The notes under the pieces: generated by a model
Told to the model about the DNA's origin: nothing
The model's input: the letters and a program-made list of their open reading frames with translations, nothing else
Databases searched by the model: none
Position numbers and translations under genes: made by a program
Shown: one piece after another, positions 46,427 through 54,074 of the stretch
Numbering within the stretch: the first letter of the stretch is position 1
How the letters are laid out: every line of letters starts with the position of its first letter
Source of the DNA: Bacteroides sp. OM05-12
Lineage (GTDB): Bacteria > Bacteroidota > Bacteroidia > Bacteroidales > Bacteroidaceae
NCBI RefSeq assembly: GCF_003438995.1
Contig: NZ_QSUN01000001.1
Location: 62,001 to 126,000 of the forward strand
DNA length: 64,000 nucleotides
Direction of reading: 5' to 3'

Positions 46427-46468
46427 GACGTTTTTTTTAAACATCAAGGTGTTTTTGAAAAACATCAA
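46427..46468. repeat. Two 21-bp tandem units
   Basis: Units 46427-46447 and 46448-46468 share a run of T, a run of A and the ending AACATCAA; a third, partial unit begins at 46469 with GACCGTTTT. They form weak T/A hairpins. Confidence 0.5.
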
Positions 46469-46483
46469 GACCGTTTTATAAAT

Positions 46484-46587
46484 CACCTAAGGGAGCGTTG
46501 TCTTACACCTAAGGGGGCGTTGACCAACACTCAAGGGAGCGAGAACTTATACCTACGGGAGCGTAAGCCAACACTCTCTTAGGTGTT
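46484..46587. repeat. 22-bp tandem repeat array capped by an inverted repeat
   Basis: Four contiguous 22-bp units (46484, 46506, 46528, 46550) share the pattern CACCTAAGGGAGCG plus a variable end, with a partial fifth from 46572. The first unit start CACCTAAGGGAG (46484-46495) is complementary, with one mismatch, to the end CTCTCTTAGGTG (46574-46585). A run of five T follows, so the whole array could fold into one large terminator-like structure for the plus-strand regulator gene. Confidence 0.75.
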
Positions 46588-46630
46588 TTTAGTTTGCTTA
46601 TTCTAAAACAATCCAAGTATTCAAAATGAA

Positions 46631-46662
46631 CAGAGGGTATTTCAGTAACGAAATACCCTCTG
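46631..46662 (-). terminator. Terminator of the pta-ackA transcript
   Basis: Perfect 13-bp stem CAGAGGGTATTTC/GAAATACCCTCTG (46631-46643, 46650-46662) with a 6-nt loop, 29 bp past the ackA stop, followed on the minus strand by TTCATTTT. Confidence 0.8.
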
Positions 46663-46691
46663 AGCTTATAGTTATAGCTAAAAGAAACAAA

Positions 46692-47897
46692 TTAATTCTC
46701 CTTGCTCAAAATCGTCATTGTATCAGAAGCAATCATCAACTCCTCATCTGTTGGTATCACTACTACCTTCACTTTTGAATCTGCTGTAGAAATTACAGCT
46801 TCTTTTCCACGGATTCCATTATTAACTTCTTCATCGATATTAATACCCATGAACTGTAACCCGCTACACACTTCCAAACGACATGATGCCTGGTTTTCTC
46901 CGACTCCACCGGTAAAGACCACAATATCCACACCTCCCAGAGCAGCAGCATAAGCTCCGATATATTTTTTAATACGATAGAAATACATCTTCTCTGCAAG
47001 AATAGCTTTCGGATTCCCCGCTTTGCAAGCAGCTTCCAACTCGCGCATATCACTTGACACGCCGGATACTCCTAACACTCCGGATTTCGTATTCAGAAGA
47101 TTAGAGACTCCGGTTGTAGTCAAACCTTCTTTATCCATAATGAAAGTAACAGCTCCAGCATCAATATCACCGCTACGAGTACCCATCATCAAGCCTTCCA
47201 ATGGAGTAAGTCCCATGGTTGTATCTACACACATACCATCTTTGATAGCAGAAATAGAACCACCGTTACCAATGTGACAAGTAATAATCTTTAATCCTTC
47301 CGGCTGAACACCTAAGAAATCGCATACTCGTTGCGAAACATAACGGTGTGACGTTCCATGAAAACCATAACGGCGTACACCGTATTTATCATATAACTCA
47401 TAAGGAATAGCATACATATAAGCATAGTCAGGCATTGTCTGATGAAAGGCCGTATCAAATACAGCAACCTGAGGCACATCAGGCAATATCTCTGAAATTG
47501 CATTGATACCTTTCAAATTGGCGGGATTATGAATAGGAGCTAAATCACTACATGCCACAATCATATCCGTAACTTCTTTATCTATCAGTACAGATTTGCT
47601 GAATGCTTCTCCTCCATGAACGACACGATGGCCTACGGCGTCAATCTCATCCAAAGACTTGATTGCACCATACTCCGGACTTGTCAAAGTCTTCAAAATA
47701 AATTCAATACCTGCCGTATGTTCGGGAATATTTTTCTCATAAGTGATTTTCTCACCATTCGGCAAATTGATTTTAAGGAAAGAACCTCTTAAACCGATTT
47801 TCTCAATGCCTCCCTGTGCCAATATCTCTTTGGTATCCATCTCAAATAATTTATATTTGATGGACGAACTACCGCAATTTAATACTAATACTTTCAT
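46692..47897 (-). CDS. ackA: Acetate kinase
   Basis: 401 residues, usual family length. Signature segments are VLNCGSSSIKYKLF at the N-terminus, GHRVVHGGE, VAVFDTAFHQTMP, RRYGFHGTSH, CHIGNGGS, MGTRSGDIDAG and VFTGGVGEN. It converts acetyl phosphate and ADP to acetate and ATP in the cytoplasm, the energy-yielding end of acetate fermentation. It follows pta after 13 bp on the same strand, the standard arrangement, and ends in a strong hairpin. Confidence 0.97.
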   Translation of the reverse strand: MKVLVLNCGSSSIKYKLFEMDTKEILAQGGIEKIGLRGSFLKINLPNGEKITYEKNIPEHTAGIEFILKTLTSPEYGAIKSLDEIDAVGHRVVHGGEAFSKSVLIDKEVTDMIVACSDLAPIHNPANLKGINAISEILPDVPQVAVFDTAFHQTMPDYAYMYAIPYELYDKYGVRRYGFHGTSHRYVSQRVCDFLGVQPEGLKIITCHIGNGGSISAIKDGMCVDTTMGLTPLEGLMMGTRSGDIDAGAVTFIMDKEGLTTTGVSNLLNTKSGVLGVSGVSSDMRELEAACKAGNPKAILAEKMYFYRIKKYIGAYAAALGGVDIVVFTGGVGENQASCRLEVCSGLQFMGINIDEEVNNGIRGKEAVISTADSKVKVVVIPTDEELMIASDTMTILSKEN

Positions 47898-47910
47898 GTT
47901 TTATTATTGA

Positions 47911-48927
47911 TTATTTCTGAGTTTTAGCTGCAATTGCTTGATTTGCAGTAATTGCAATCATTTTATATACATCATCCACAGAACATCCGCGTGAAAGGTC
48001 ATTTACCGGACGTGCAATTCCTTGAAGAACCGGACCTACGGCATCTGCATCTCCTAAGCGTTGAACTAACTTATAAGCAATGTTTCCTACTTCCAAGCTA
48101 GGGAATATCAAAACATTTGCATGACCGGCAATTGCTGAACCCGGTGCCTTGCTCTCACCTACAGACGGTACCAAAGCTGCATCCGCCTGAAGTTCACCAT
48201 CGATTTTCAATGCAGGATCCATTTCCTTTGCTAAACGGGTAGCTTCTATAACTTTATCTACCACTTCATGTGTTGCAGAGCCTTTTGTAGAGAAACTTAG
48301 CATAGCAACTCTAGGATCTTTAAATCCTGCAACAGCTTCTGCCGTACGAGCTGTACAAACGGCAATCTGAGCTAATTGTTCAGCATCAGGAACCGGAGTT
48401 ACAGCTACATCCCCAACAACCAGCACACCATTTTCACCATATTGTTTCGCTTTGGTAATCAGCAACATTCCACCGGAAACACAAGTGATACCCGGAGCTG
48501 TTTTGATGATTTGAAGAGCAGGACGAAGTACATTCCCCGTTGTATTACGTGCACCGGCCAACTGTCCGTCTGCATCGCCGGCCTTGATAATAAGGCATCC
48601 CAGATACAAAGGATCAAGCACTAACTTGCGCGCTTCTTCAATAGTCATACCTTTTTTCTTACGAAGTTCTGCAAGCAATTGTGCATACTCTTCTTTCTTC
48701 GGATGGTTTTCCGGATCGATAATAGTAGCTTTATCAATGTTTTGCAAACCAAGTTTTGCTGCAACAGCCTTGATCTCAGCAGGATTACCTAAGATTATCA
48801 AATCAGCAACCCCTTCTGCCAAAACTCTGTCGGCAGCTGTTAAAGTACGTTCTTCCGTTCCTTCCGGTAAAACGATGCGTTGGCGACTTGCTTTCGCACG
48901 CTCAACAATTTCATTTATTAAATCCAT
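47911..48927 (-). CDS. pta: Phosphate acetyltransferase
   Basis: 338 residues, matching the short bacterial form without the N-terminal regulatory domain of enterobacterial enzymes. Typical segments include RIVLPEGTEERTL near the N-terminus, GNPAEIKAVAAKLG, ADGQLAGARNTTGNVLRPALQIIKT, SFSTKGSA, DGELQADAALVP and PGSAIAGHANVLIFPSLEVGNIAYK. It exchanges CoA for phosphate on acetyl-CoA, giving acetyl phosphate for AckA. First gene of the pta-ackA unit; a promoter element and a 26-bp dyad lie just upstream. Confidence 0.97.
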   Translation of the reverse strand: MDLINEIVERAKASRQRIVLPEGTEERTLTAADRVLAEGVADLIILGNPAEIKAVAAKLGLQNIDKATIIDPENHPKKEEYAQLLAELRKKKGMTIEEARKLVLDPLYLGCLIIKAGDADGQLAGARNTTGNVLRPALQIIKTAPGITCVSGGMLLITKAKQYGENGVLVVGDVAVTPVPDAEQLAQIAVCTARTAEAVAGFKDPRVAMLSFSTKGSATHEVVDKVIEATRLAKEMDPALKIDGELQADAALVPSVGESKAPGSAIAGHANVLIFPSLEVGNIAYKLVQRLGDADAVGPVLQGIARPVNDLSRGCSVDDVYKMIAITANQAIAAKTQK

Positions 48928-48979
48928 TATAGATAATATATTTATGTGTTAACTATCGAAGAAGTTGTTTTTCACGCTG

Positions 48980-49017
48980 CAAAAGTATATAATTTTGCAA
49001 TATCTACATTGCAAAAT
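48980..49017 (-). promoter_or_regulatory. pta-ackA promoter element and perfect 10-bp dyad
   Basis: The minus strand has TACTTTTG (48987-48980), a TAnnTTTG match 53 bp before the pta ATG. Just upstream, ATTTTGCAAT (48992-49001) and ATTGCAAAAT (49008-49017) form a perfect inverted repeat with a 6-bp spacer, covering the -33 region, so it could be an operator. The rest of the gap up to 49249 shows no convincing gene. Confidence 0.5.
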
Positions 49018-49249
49018 AGGATTTATTTTATCGCAAATAATAAAATAAATCAAAAAATCCACCCATCACCTATATTTATATTACCATTCGGACATGAACT
49101 TCACACACGAGCACCTAATCTGGAATTAACACGTGCCCTATTATTCACTGTATTTCAATACGATACGAATTAACTATTCAGAAATATTATCTTGAGAATA
49201 ATTATATAAAATAATCATGGAAAGCCATTTCCTCTACCAAATTATTCTC

Positions 49250-49257
49250 TAACTTTG
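49250..49257 (+). promoter_or_regulatory. -7 promoter element of the lrgA/lrgB homologues
   Basis: TAACTTTG fits TAnnTTTG and gives a leader of about 24 nt to the ATG at 49286. No -33 box is evident. Confidence 0.55.
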
Positions 49258-49285
49258 CCACCGTTTTCAATAATATCACATAGGT

Positions 49286-49639
49286 ATGATTCGTCAATGT
49301 TCCATCTTATTCGGATGTTTAGCTTTAGGTGAATTAATTGTTTACCTTACCGGAATCAAACTTCCCTCCAGTATCATCGGTATGCTGTTGCTTACACTCT
49401 TTTTAAAGCTAGGTTGGATTAAACTACAATGGGTACAAGGTATGTCCGACTTTCTTGTTGCCAACTTAGGATTTTTCTTTATTCCTCCGGGAGTTGCATT
49501 GATGCTCTATTTTGACATTATTGCTGCACAATTTTGGCCAATAGTTGTTGCAACAGTCATCAGTACCATATTAGTATTAGTCATAACCGGATGGGTTCAC
49601 CAATTAGCACGCAGATCAAATGGATTATTTAGAAAATAA
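49286..49639 (+). CDS. CidA/LrgA-family holin-like membrane protein
   Basis: 117 residues, almost entirely hydrophobic, with four predicted membrane segments. CidA/LrgA hallmarks are LPSSIIGMLLLTLFLKLGWIK and FFIPPGVALM. Relatives in Gram-positive bacteria modulate cell lysis and overflow metabolism (acetate or pyruvate handling); in Bacteroidetes the role is not established. Its stop overlaps the start of the next gene by 20 bp, a strong sign of translational coupling. Position beside pta-ackA is suggestive, but the genes are divergently transcribed. Confidence 0.88.
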   Translation: MIRQCSILFGCLALGELIVYLTGIKLPSSIIGMLLLTLFLKLGWIKLQWVQGMSDFLVANLGFFFIPPGVALMLYFDIIAAQFWPIVVATVISTILVLVITGWVHQLARRSNGLFRK

Positions 49640-50315
49640 ATTCTTTCTTTTGGCAATTACTTTCGGTTTTTATTTCTTTGCCAAACTATTACAGAAAAAG
49701 ACAGGATTAATCTTACTTAATCCGATATTACTGACTATTGCAGTACTTATAATTTTCCTTAAGATGTTCAATATCAGTTTTGAAACATACAATGAAGGAG
49801 GTCATTTGATTGAGTTCTGGTTAAAACCAGCTGTCGTGGCCTTGGGTGTACCTTTATATCTTCAATTAGAAACAATAAAAAAACAGATATTGCCAATTGT
49901 CCTCTCACAACTGGCAGGATGCTTTGTCGGAGTTGTTTCCGTTGTACTAATAGCCAAAGCAATGGGGGCAAGCCAGGAAATCATATTATCTTTAGCTCCA
50001 AAATCAGTCACCACTCCAATCGCTATGGAAGTAACAAAAACAATAGGAGGTATACCTGCTTTAACTGCCGCCGTGGTAATTTTTGTCGGGTTATTCGGAG
50101 CAATCTGCGGATTTAAAATACTCCAATTATTAAAGATAGGAAGTCCGATAGCACAAGGATTATCAATGGGTACAGCCGCCCATGCGGTAGGAACCTCCAC
50201 TGCAATGGATATTAGCGGGAAATATGGTGCCTTTGCCAGTTTAGGATTAACTTTAAATGGTATATTCACTGCCTTACTTACTCCTTCCATACTTCGTTTA
50301 GTGGGACTGCTCTAA
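49620..50315 (+). CDS. LrgB/CidB-family membrane protein
   Basis: 231 residues with multiple membrane segments. The LrgB signature is visible in EFWLKPAVVALGVPLYLQLE, LAPKSVTTPIAMEV and GTAAHAVGTSTAMD. It is the partner of the LrgA-like protein; together they may form an export or pore complex in the inner membrane. A short TAACAAT/ATTGTTA hairpin follows the stop (50313-50337), then the next gene starts 44 bp later, so the downstream pair may be read through. Confidence 0.9.
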   Translation: MDYLENKFFLLAITFGFYFFAKLLQKKTGLILLNPILLTIAVLIIFLKMFNISFETYNEGGHLIEFWLKPAVVALGVPLYLQLETIKKQILPIVLSQLAGCFVGVVSVVLIAKAMGASQEIILSLAPKSVTTPIAMEVTKTIGGIPALTAAVVIFVGLFGAICGFKILQLLKIGSPIAQGLSMGTAAHAVGTSTAMDISGKYGAFASLGLTLNGIFTALLTPSILRLVGLL

Positions 50316-50359
50316 CAATATGGCGTTTTAATTGTTATATATAATATAATGTAAATATT

Positions 50360-51250
50360 ATGATTGAATTCAAAGATATAACACTGGCTGATAAAGATAT
50401 TATTCAGTCATTTACTCTAAATAGTTGGCGCAGAAATTGCGATTTGTCATTTTCCAATCTCTGTAGCTGGCGTTTCTTATATAACACCCAATATGCTATA
50501 ATCGACAACTTTCTAGTATGCCGTTTCTATGCAGATAAGGAATTGGCTTATATGATGCCTATTGGAGAGGGTGATTTGAAACCGGTACTCGAAAAGATTA
50601 TTGAAAATGCCCGTGAATTAGGAGAACCATTCATGATGTTAGGTGTATGTGTCGGCACAAAAGATGAGATAGAAAGGATTATGCCTGACAAATTTAATTT
50701 TGTTTCAAACCGTGATTATGCCGATTATATCTATCTTCGCAGTGATCTTGCGACTTTAAAAGGAAAGAAATATCAGCCAAAACGTAATCATATCAATAAA
50801 TTCTTAAGAAATTATCCAGATTACGAATATAAACCTATCACTCCTGAGCTGGTGTCGGAATGTTTAGCATTGGAAGCAGAATGGTGTAAGGCGAATAATT
50901 GCCATGAACAAGAAGCTTTAGCGGCAGAACGTCAATCACTTACTTATGCATTGAATCATTTCGAACAATTGGGTTTGACAGGCGGAGTTCTTCATGTCAG
51001 CGGTAAGATTGCAGCGTTTACTTTTGGAATGCCGATAAATAATCAAACCTTTGATGTTTGCATCGAAAAGGCAAACACCGAAATTGAAGGAGCATATACA
51101 ATGATAAATTATGAATTTGTCAACCACATACCGGAACAATACATTTATATTAACCGAGAAGAAGATTTGGGTATTGAAGGATTACGAAAAGCAAAAATGT
51201 CTTACCACCCGGAAATCCTTTTAGAAAAATGTATGGCTACATTAAAATAA
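50360..51250 (+). CDS. DUF2156 (MprF C-domain-like) protein
   Basis: 296 residues, soluble. The pattern fits DUF2156, a double acyltransferase fold related to the lysyl-transfer domain of MprF: FSNLCSWRFLYNTQYA early, RNHINKFLRNYPDYEYKPIT in the middle and a late segment NREEDLGIEGLRKAKMSYHPE. MprF domains move aminoacyl groups from tRNA to phosphatidylglycerol, but there is no membrane part here, so this activity is not implied. It is followed after 6 bp by a GNAT gene, forming a two-gene unit. Confidence 0.85.
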   Translation: MIEFKDITLADKDIIQSFTLNSWRRNCDLSFSNLCSWRFLYNTQYAIIDNFLVCRFYADKELAYMMPIGEGDLKPVLEKIIENARELGEPFMMLGVCVGTKDEIERIMPDKFNFVSNRDYADYIYLRSDLATLKGKKYQPKRNHINKFLRNYPDYEYKPITPELVSECLALEAEWCKANNCHEQEALAAERQSLTYALNHFEQLGLTGGVLHVSGKIAAFTFGMPINNQTFDVCIEKANTEIEGAYTMINYEFVNHIPEQYIYINREEDLGIEGLRKAKMSYHPEILLEKCMATLK

Positions 51251-51256
51251 ATAAGG

Positions 51257-52321
51257 ATGGAGCAGAAAGAATCTCAACGAGAAGTGACTAAAGCGCTTTG
51301 GAAACTTTGTTTTCAAGATAATGAAGCTTTTACCGACTTGTATTTCCGCATGAGATATAAGGATGAAATCAATATGGCGATTTATGAAAACAATCAAATG
51401 GTTTCTGCTCTTCAAATGATTCCCTATCCGATGACTTTCTGCAATGAAATAATCTCGACCTCTTATATCTCGGGAGCATGCACTCATCCTCATTACCGCA
51501 ATCATGGGGCAATGGGACAACTATTAGCGGATACCTTCATACGCATGTATGATAACGGTATACTTCTAAGCACACTTATTCCAGCTGAAGAATGGTTATT
51601 CAGTTATTATGGCAGATATGGATATACACCAGCTTTCGATTATTCAATAGAAAAAATAGACACAACAGAATTAATGCCATCTTCACAATATGAAATAGCA
51701 GAATATACTCCATATCAATTGGATGTACATGCCTATCTGATGCGTAAACTAATGGAACGTCCTTGCTGTATCCAACATACGATGGACGATTTTGAAGTTA
51801 TTCTTGAAGACTTGAAATTAAGTGGTGGTAAACTACTCATAGCACGAAAACAAATGGAAATTGTGGGAATGGCATTCTGCATTCTTGAAGAATCTGCTAT
51901 TCACATACCTGAATTACTTTATGAAGATACAGAGATACGAAATTCTTTATTAAAGGAAGCCTCTAGACAAATGAGCACATCATTTGTAGAATATATAAAA
52001 CCAGCTAAGGGAGAAAGTGATCAAAAACTTGGAATGGCACGTATCATAAACGTAGAGCAAATGCTACAACTCTATGCAAAAGAACACAATGAAATCCATC
52101 TCGCATTAGAGATATCAGACGAGATTATCAATGAGAATCAAGGGTACTATCTACTTAAATATGGTGTTTGCGAACGGTCATTTGAACCAATTAAAGAAAG
52201 CATTCCACTTTCTATCGGAGAACTAACCCGAATATTGTTAGGTTACCATACCGATCTATTACCCGATCCGCTCCGTTCTTTTACTTTACAAAAACCATAT
52301 ATGAGTCTGATGCTAAACTAA
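51257..52321 (+). CDS. GNAT-fold (Eis-like) N-acetyltransferase
   Basis: 354 residues with an N-terminal GNAT domain: VSALQMIPYPM, ISGACTHPHYRNHGAMGQLL with the acetyl-CoA-binding pattern, and TLIPAEEWLFSYYGRYGY. A second half of about 200 residues resembles Eis-type proteins. The substrate is unknown; Eis relatives acetylate amines including antibiotics, but nothing here ties this one to resistance. Its TAA stop overlaps the stop of the convergent cdaA gene by four bases. Confidence 0.82.
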   Translation: MEQKESQREVTKALWKLCFQDNEAFTDLYFRMRYKDEINMAIYENNQMVSALQMIPYPMTFCNEIISTSYISGACTHPHYRNHGAMGQLLADTFIRMYDNGILLSTLIPAEEWLFSYYGRYGYTPAFDYSIEKIDTTELMPSSQYEIAEYTPYQLDVHAYLMRKLMERPCCIQHTMDDFEVILEDLKLSGGKLLIARKQMEIVGMAFCILEESAIHIPELLYEDTEIRNSLLKEASRQMSTSFVEYIKPAKGESDQKLGMARIINVEQMLQLYAKEHNEIHLALEISDEIINENQGYYLLKYGVCERSFEPIKESIPLSIGELTRILLGYHTDLLPDPLRSFTLQKPYMSLMLN

Positions 52322-53082
52322 TCTTCTTTCGTGAGGATACGTTCCAACTCTTCGGCGGTCAAACGTAAATGGAATTCTCCACGATGAGCAACGGAAATAC
52401 CACCGGTTTCTTCCGATACAATGATTGCATACGCATCCGTTTCCTGTGACACACCAAGAGCAGCACGATGCCGTAACCCTAACTCTTTGGGAATATCAAG
52501 ACTATGGGATACCGGTAAGATACATCCCGCAGCTTTTATACGTTTATGACTAATTACCATTGCGCCATCATGTAAAGGGCTGTTCTTAAAGAATATATTC
52601 TCTATAAGTCGTTGATTTATATTCGCATCTATCACATCCCCCGTCCGGACAATATCATCCAGTGGGATATTCTTTTCCATGACAATAAGCGCTCCTACTT
52701 TTTGTTTACCCATGTTTAAACATGCCATTACGATAGGCATAATATCCGCCTTTTCAACTGACTCTTTCTTATTCCCGGTAAGAAACCGCACTAAAGCACT
52801 AGCTCGTTTATGCGAACCAAGTGTAAGCAAAAACCGACGAATCTCATCTTGGAATAAGATAATCAGTGCAAGCACGCCCACACTAACCAGTTTATCAAAG
52901 ATTGAGCCTAACAATCTCATTTCCAAAACTTGGGAAACAACAAGCCAAATAAGTATAAAAACCAGAATTCCGGCAAAGACATTAATAGACCCTGAAGCTT
53001 TCATCAGCTTATATGTATAATAAAGCAAGAAAGCAACCAGTAAGATATCTATAAAATCCTTTATACTAAAGTCAATGAACAT
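52318..53082 (-). CDS. cdaA: Diadenylate cyclase (CdaA type)
   Basis: 254 residues with three N-terminal membrane segments (about 8-80) and a DisA_N/DAC domain after. Catalytic-site words are SPLHDGAMVI (DGA) and GLRHRAALG (RHR), followed by TDAYAIIVSEE. It makes cyclic di-AMP from two ATP at the inner membrane. Gram-positive cdaA is often next to regulators or glmM; here it is 11 bp downstream of folP on the minus strand, so probably in an operon with it. Family length and topology match CdaA well. Confidence 0.93.
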   Translation of the reverse strand: MFIDFSIKDFIDILLVAFLLYYTYKLMKASGSINVFAGILVFILIWLVVSQVLEMRLLGSIFDKLVSVGVLALIILFQDEIRRFLLTLGSHKRASALVRFLTGNKKESVEKADIMPIVMACLNMGKQKVGALIVMEKNIPLDDIVRTGDVIDANINQRLIENIFFKNSPLHDGAMVISHKRIKAAGCILPVSHSLDIPKELGLRHRAALGVSQETDAYAIIVSEETGGISVAHRGEFHLRLTAEELERILTKED

Positions 53083-53093
53083 ATTTCTTATAA

Positions 53094-53945
53094 TTAATGA
53101 TTAACAGAAGACTGCATCGTTTTCACTATTCTAACAGTTTCCACAGCTTCTTTTACATCATGCACACGTAAAATATTCGCTCCTTTCATCAAAGCAATTG
53201 TATTCAATATGGAAGTTCCGTTTAATGCTTCATCCGGTGTTGTCCCCAACAAACGATAAATCATTGATTTACGAGAAACACCAACTAATAATGGTAACTC
53301 AAATATCTTGAAATCATCCAGATAATTCAATAATTCATAATTATGTTCCAATGTTTTGCCAAAGCCGAATCCCGGGTCAAGAATAATATCTTTTACACCT
53401 AACGAACGTAACTTATCTACTTTCTCCGCAAAATACATGAAGACCTCTTTTACCACATTCTCGTAATGTGGAGTAAGTTGCATATCTTGCGGAGTTCCTT
53501 GCATATGCATCATTATATAAGGAACATTCAGACGAGCTACCGTCTCAAACATCTTTGCGTCCATCTCTCCCGCTGCAATATCATTGATTATTGCAACACC
53601 GTATTCCTCAACACATGCTTCGGCAATCTCTGCACGGAAAGTATCTACCGAAATAACAGCATCCGGAGCTATTCGATGAATGATTTCCAACCCGAAGCGC
53701 AAACGTTTCAGTTCTTCTGCCGGAGTTATATTTTCTGCATTCGGACGAGACGAGTAAGCACCGATATCAATGATAGAAGCACCTTCATCAATAATCTGAC
53801 GAACACGCAAAATTATCTCTTCTTCAGTCTGTTTGCGACTATTAGCATAAAACGAATCAGGAGTAATATTCAAAATACCCATCACTTGAGCTTCGGATAA
53901 ATCCATCAATCGTCCATTTACATTTATATATTTAGGCATCAACAT
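53094..53945 (-). CDS. folP: Dihydropteroate synthase
   Basis: 283 residues, a TIM barrel. Signatures: VMGILNITPDSFY, IIDIGAYSSRPNA, ISVDTFRAEIAE, NDIAAG, YIMMHMQGTP, LDPGFGFGKT, LVGVSRKSM and LRVHDVKEA. It condenses 6-hydroxymethyl-dihydropterin diphosphate with p-aminobenzoate in folate synthesis and is the sulfonamide target. Two ATG lie two codons apart (53945 and 53939); either may be used. Its promoter element at 53970-53977 would also serve cdaA. Confidence 0.96.
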   Translation of the reverse strand: MLMPKYINVNGRLMDLSEAQVMGILNITPDSFYANSRKQTEEEIILRVRQIIDEGASIIDIGAYSSRPNAENITPAEELKRLRFGLEIIHRIAPDAVISVDTFRAEIAEACVEEYGVAIINDIAAGEMDAKMFETVARLNVPYIMMHMQGTPQDMQLTPHYENVVKEVFMYFAEKVDKLRSLGVKDIILDPGFGFGKTLEHNYELLNYLDDFKIFELPLLVGVSRKSMIYRLLGTTPDEALNGTSILNTIALMKGANILRVHDVKEAVETVRIVKTMQSSVNH

Positions 53946-53969
53946 TGCTTTCCGGTTTATTCATTGAGA

Positions 53970-53977
53970 CAAAAATA
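53970..53977 (-). promoter_or_regulatory. -7 promoter element of folP-cdaA
   Basis: The minus strand reads TATTTTTG, 25 bp before the folP ATG. Divergent from the murF promoter element 64 bp away. Confidence 0.55.
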
Positions 53978-54040
53978 CATACAATCTAATATATTTCTAA
54001 TTTTTCATTGTTAATTTTTAAATTTTAATCGGATTACCTC

Positions 54041-54048
54041 TATCTTTG
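54041..54048 (+). promoter_or_regulatory. -7 promoter element of murF
   Basis: TATCTTTG ends 3 bp before the ATG at 54051. Transcription would start at or after that codon, which argues for the ATG at 54075 as the real start. Confidence 0.6.
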
Positions 54049-54074
54049 CCATGAAAATAAAAAACTTCACAACT

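Noticed and set aside
46484..46587. CRISPR array
   Set aside because: The 22-bp units are contiguous with no unique spacers, there are only four, and no cas gene is near.
48946..49173. 75-codon plus-strand reading frame between pta and the lrgA homologue
   Set aside because: It crosses the pta promoter and dyad, has an odd composition and resembles no family.
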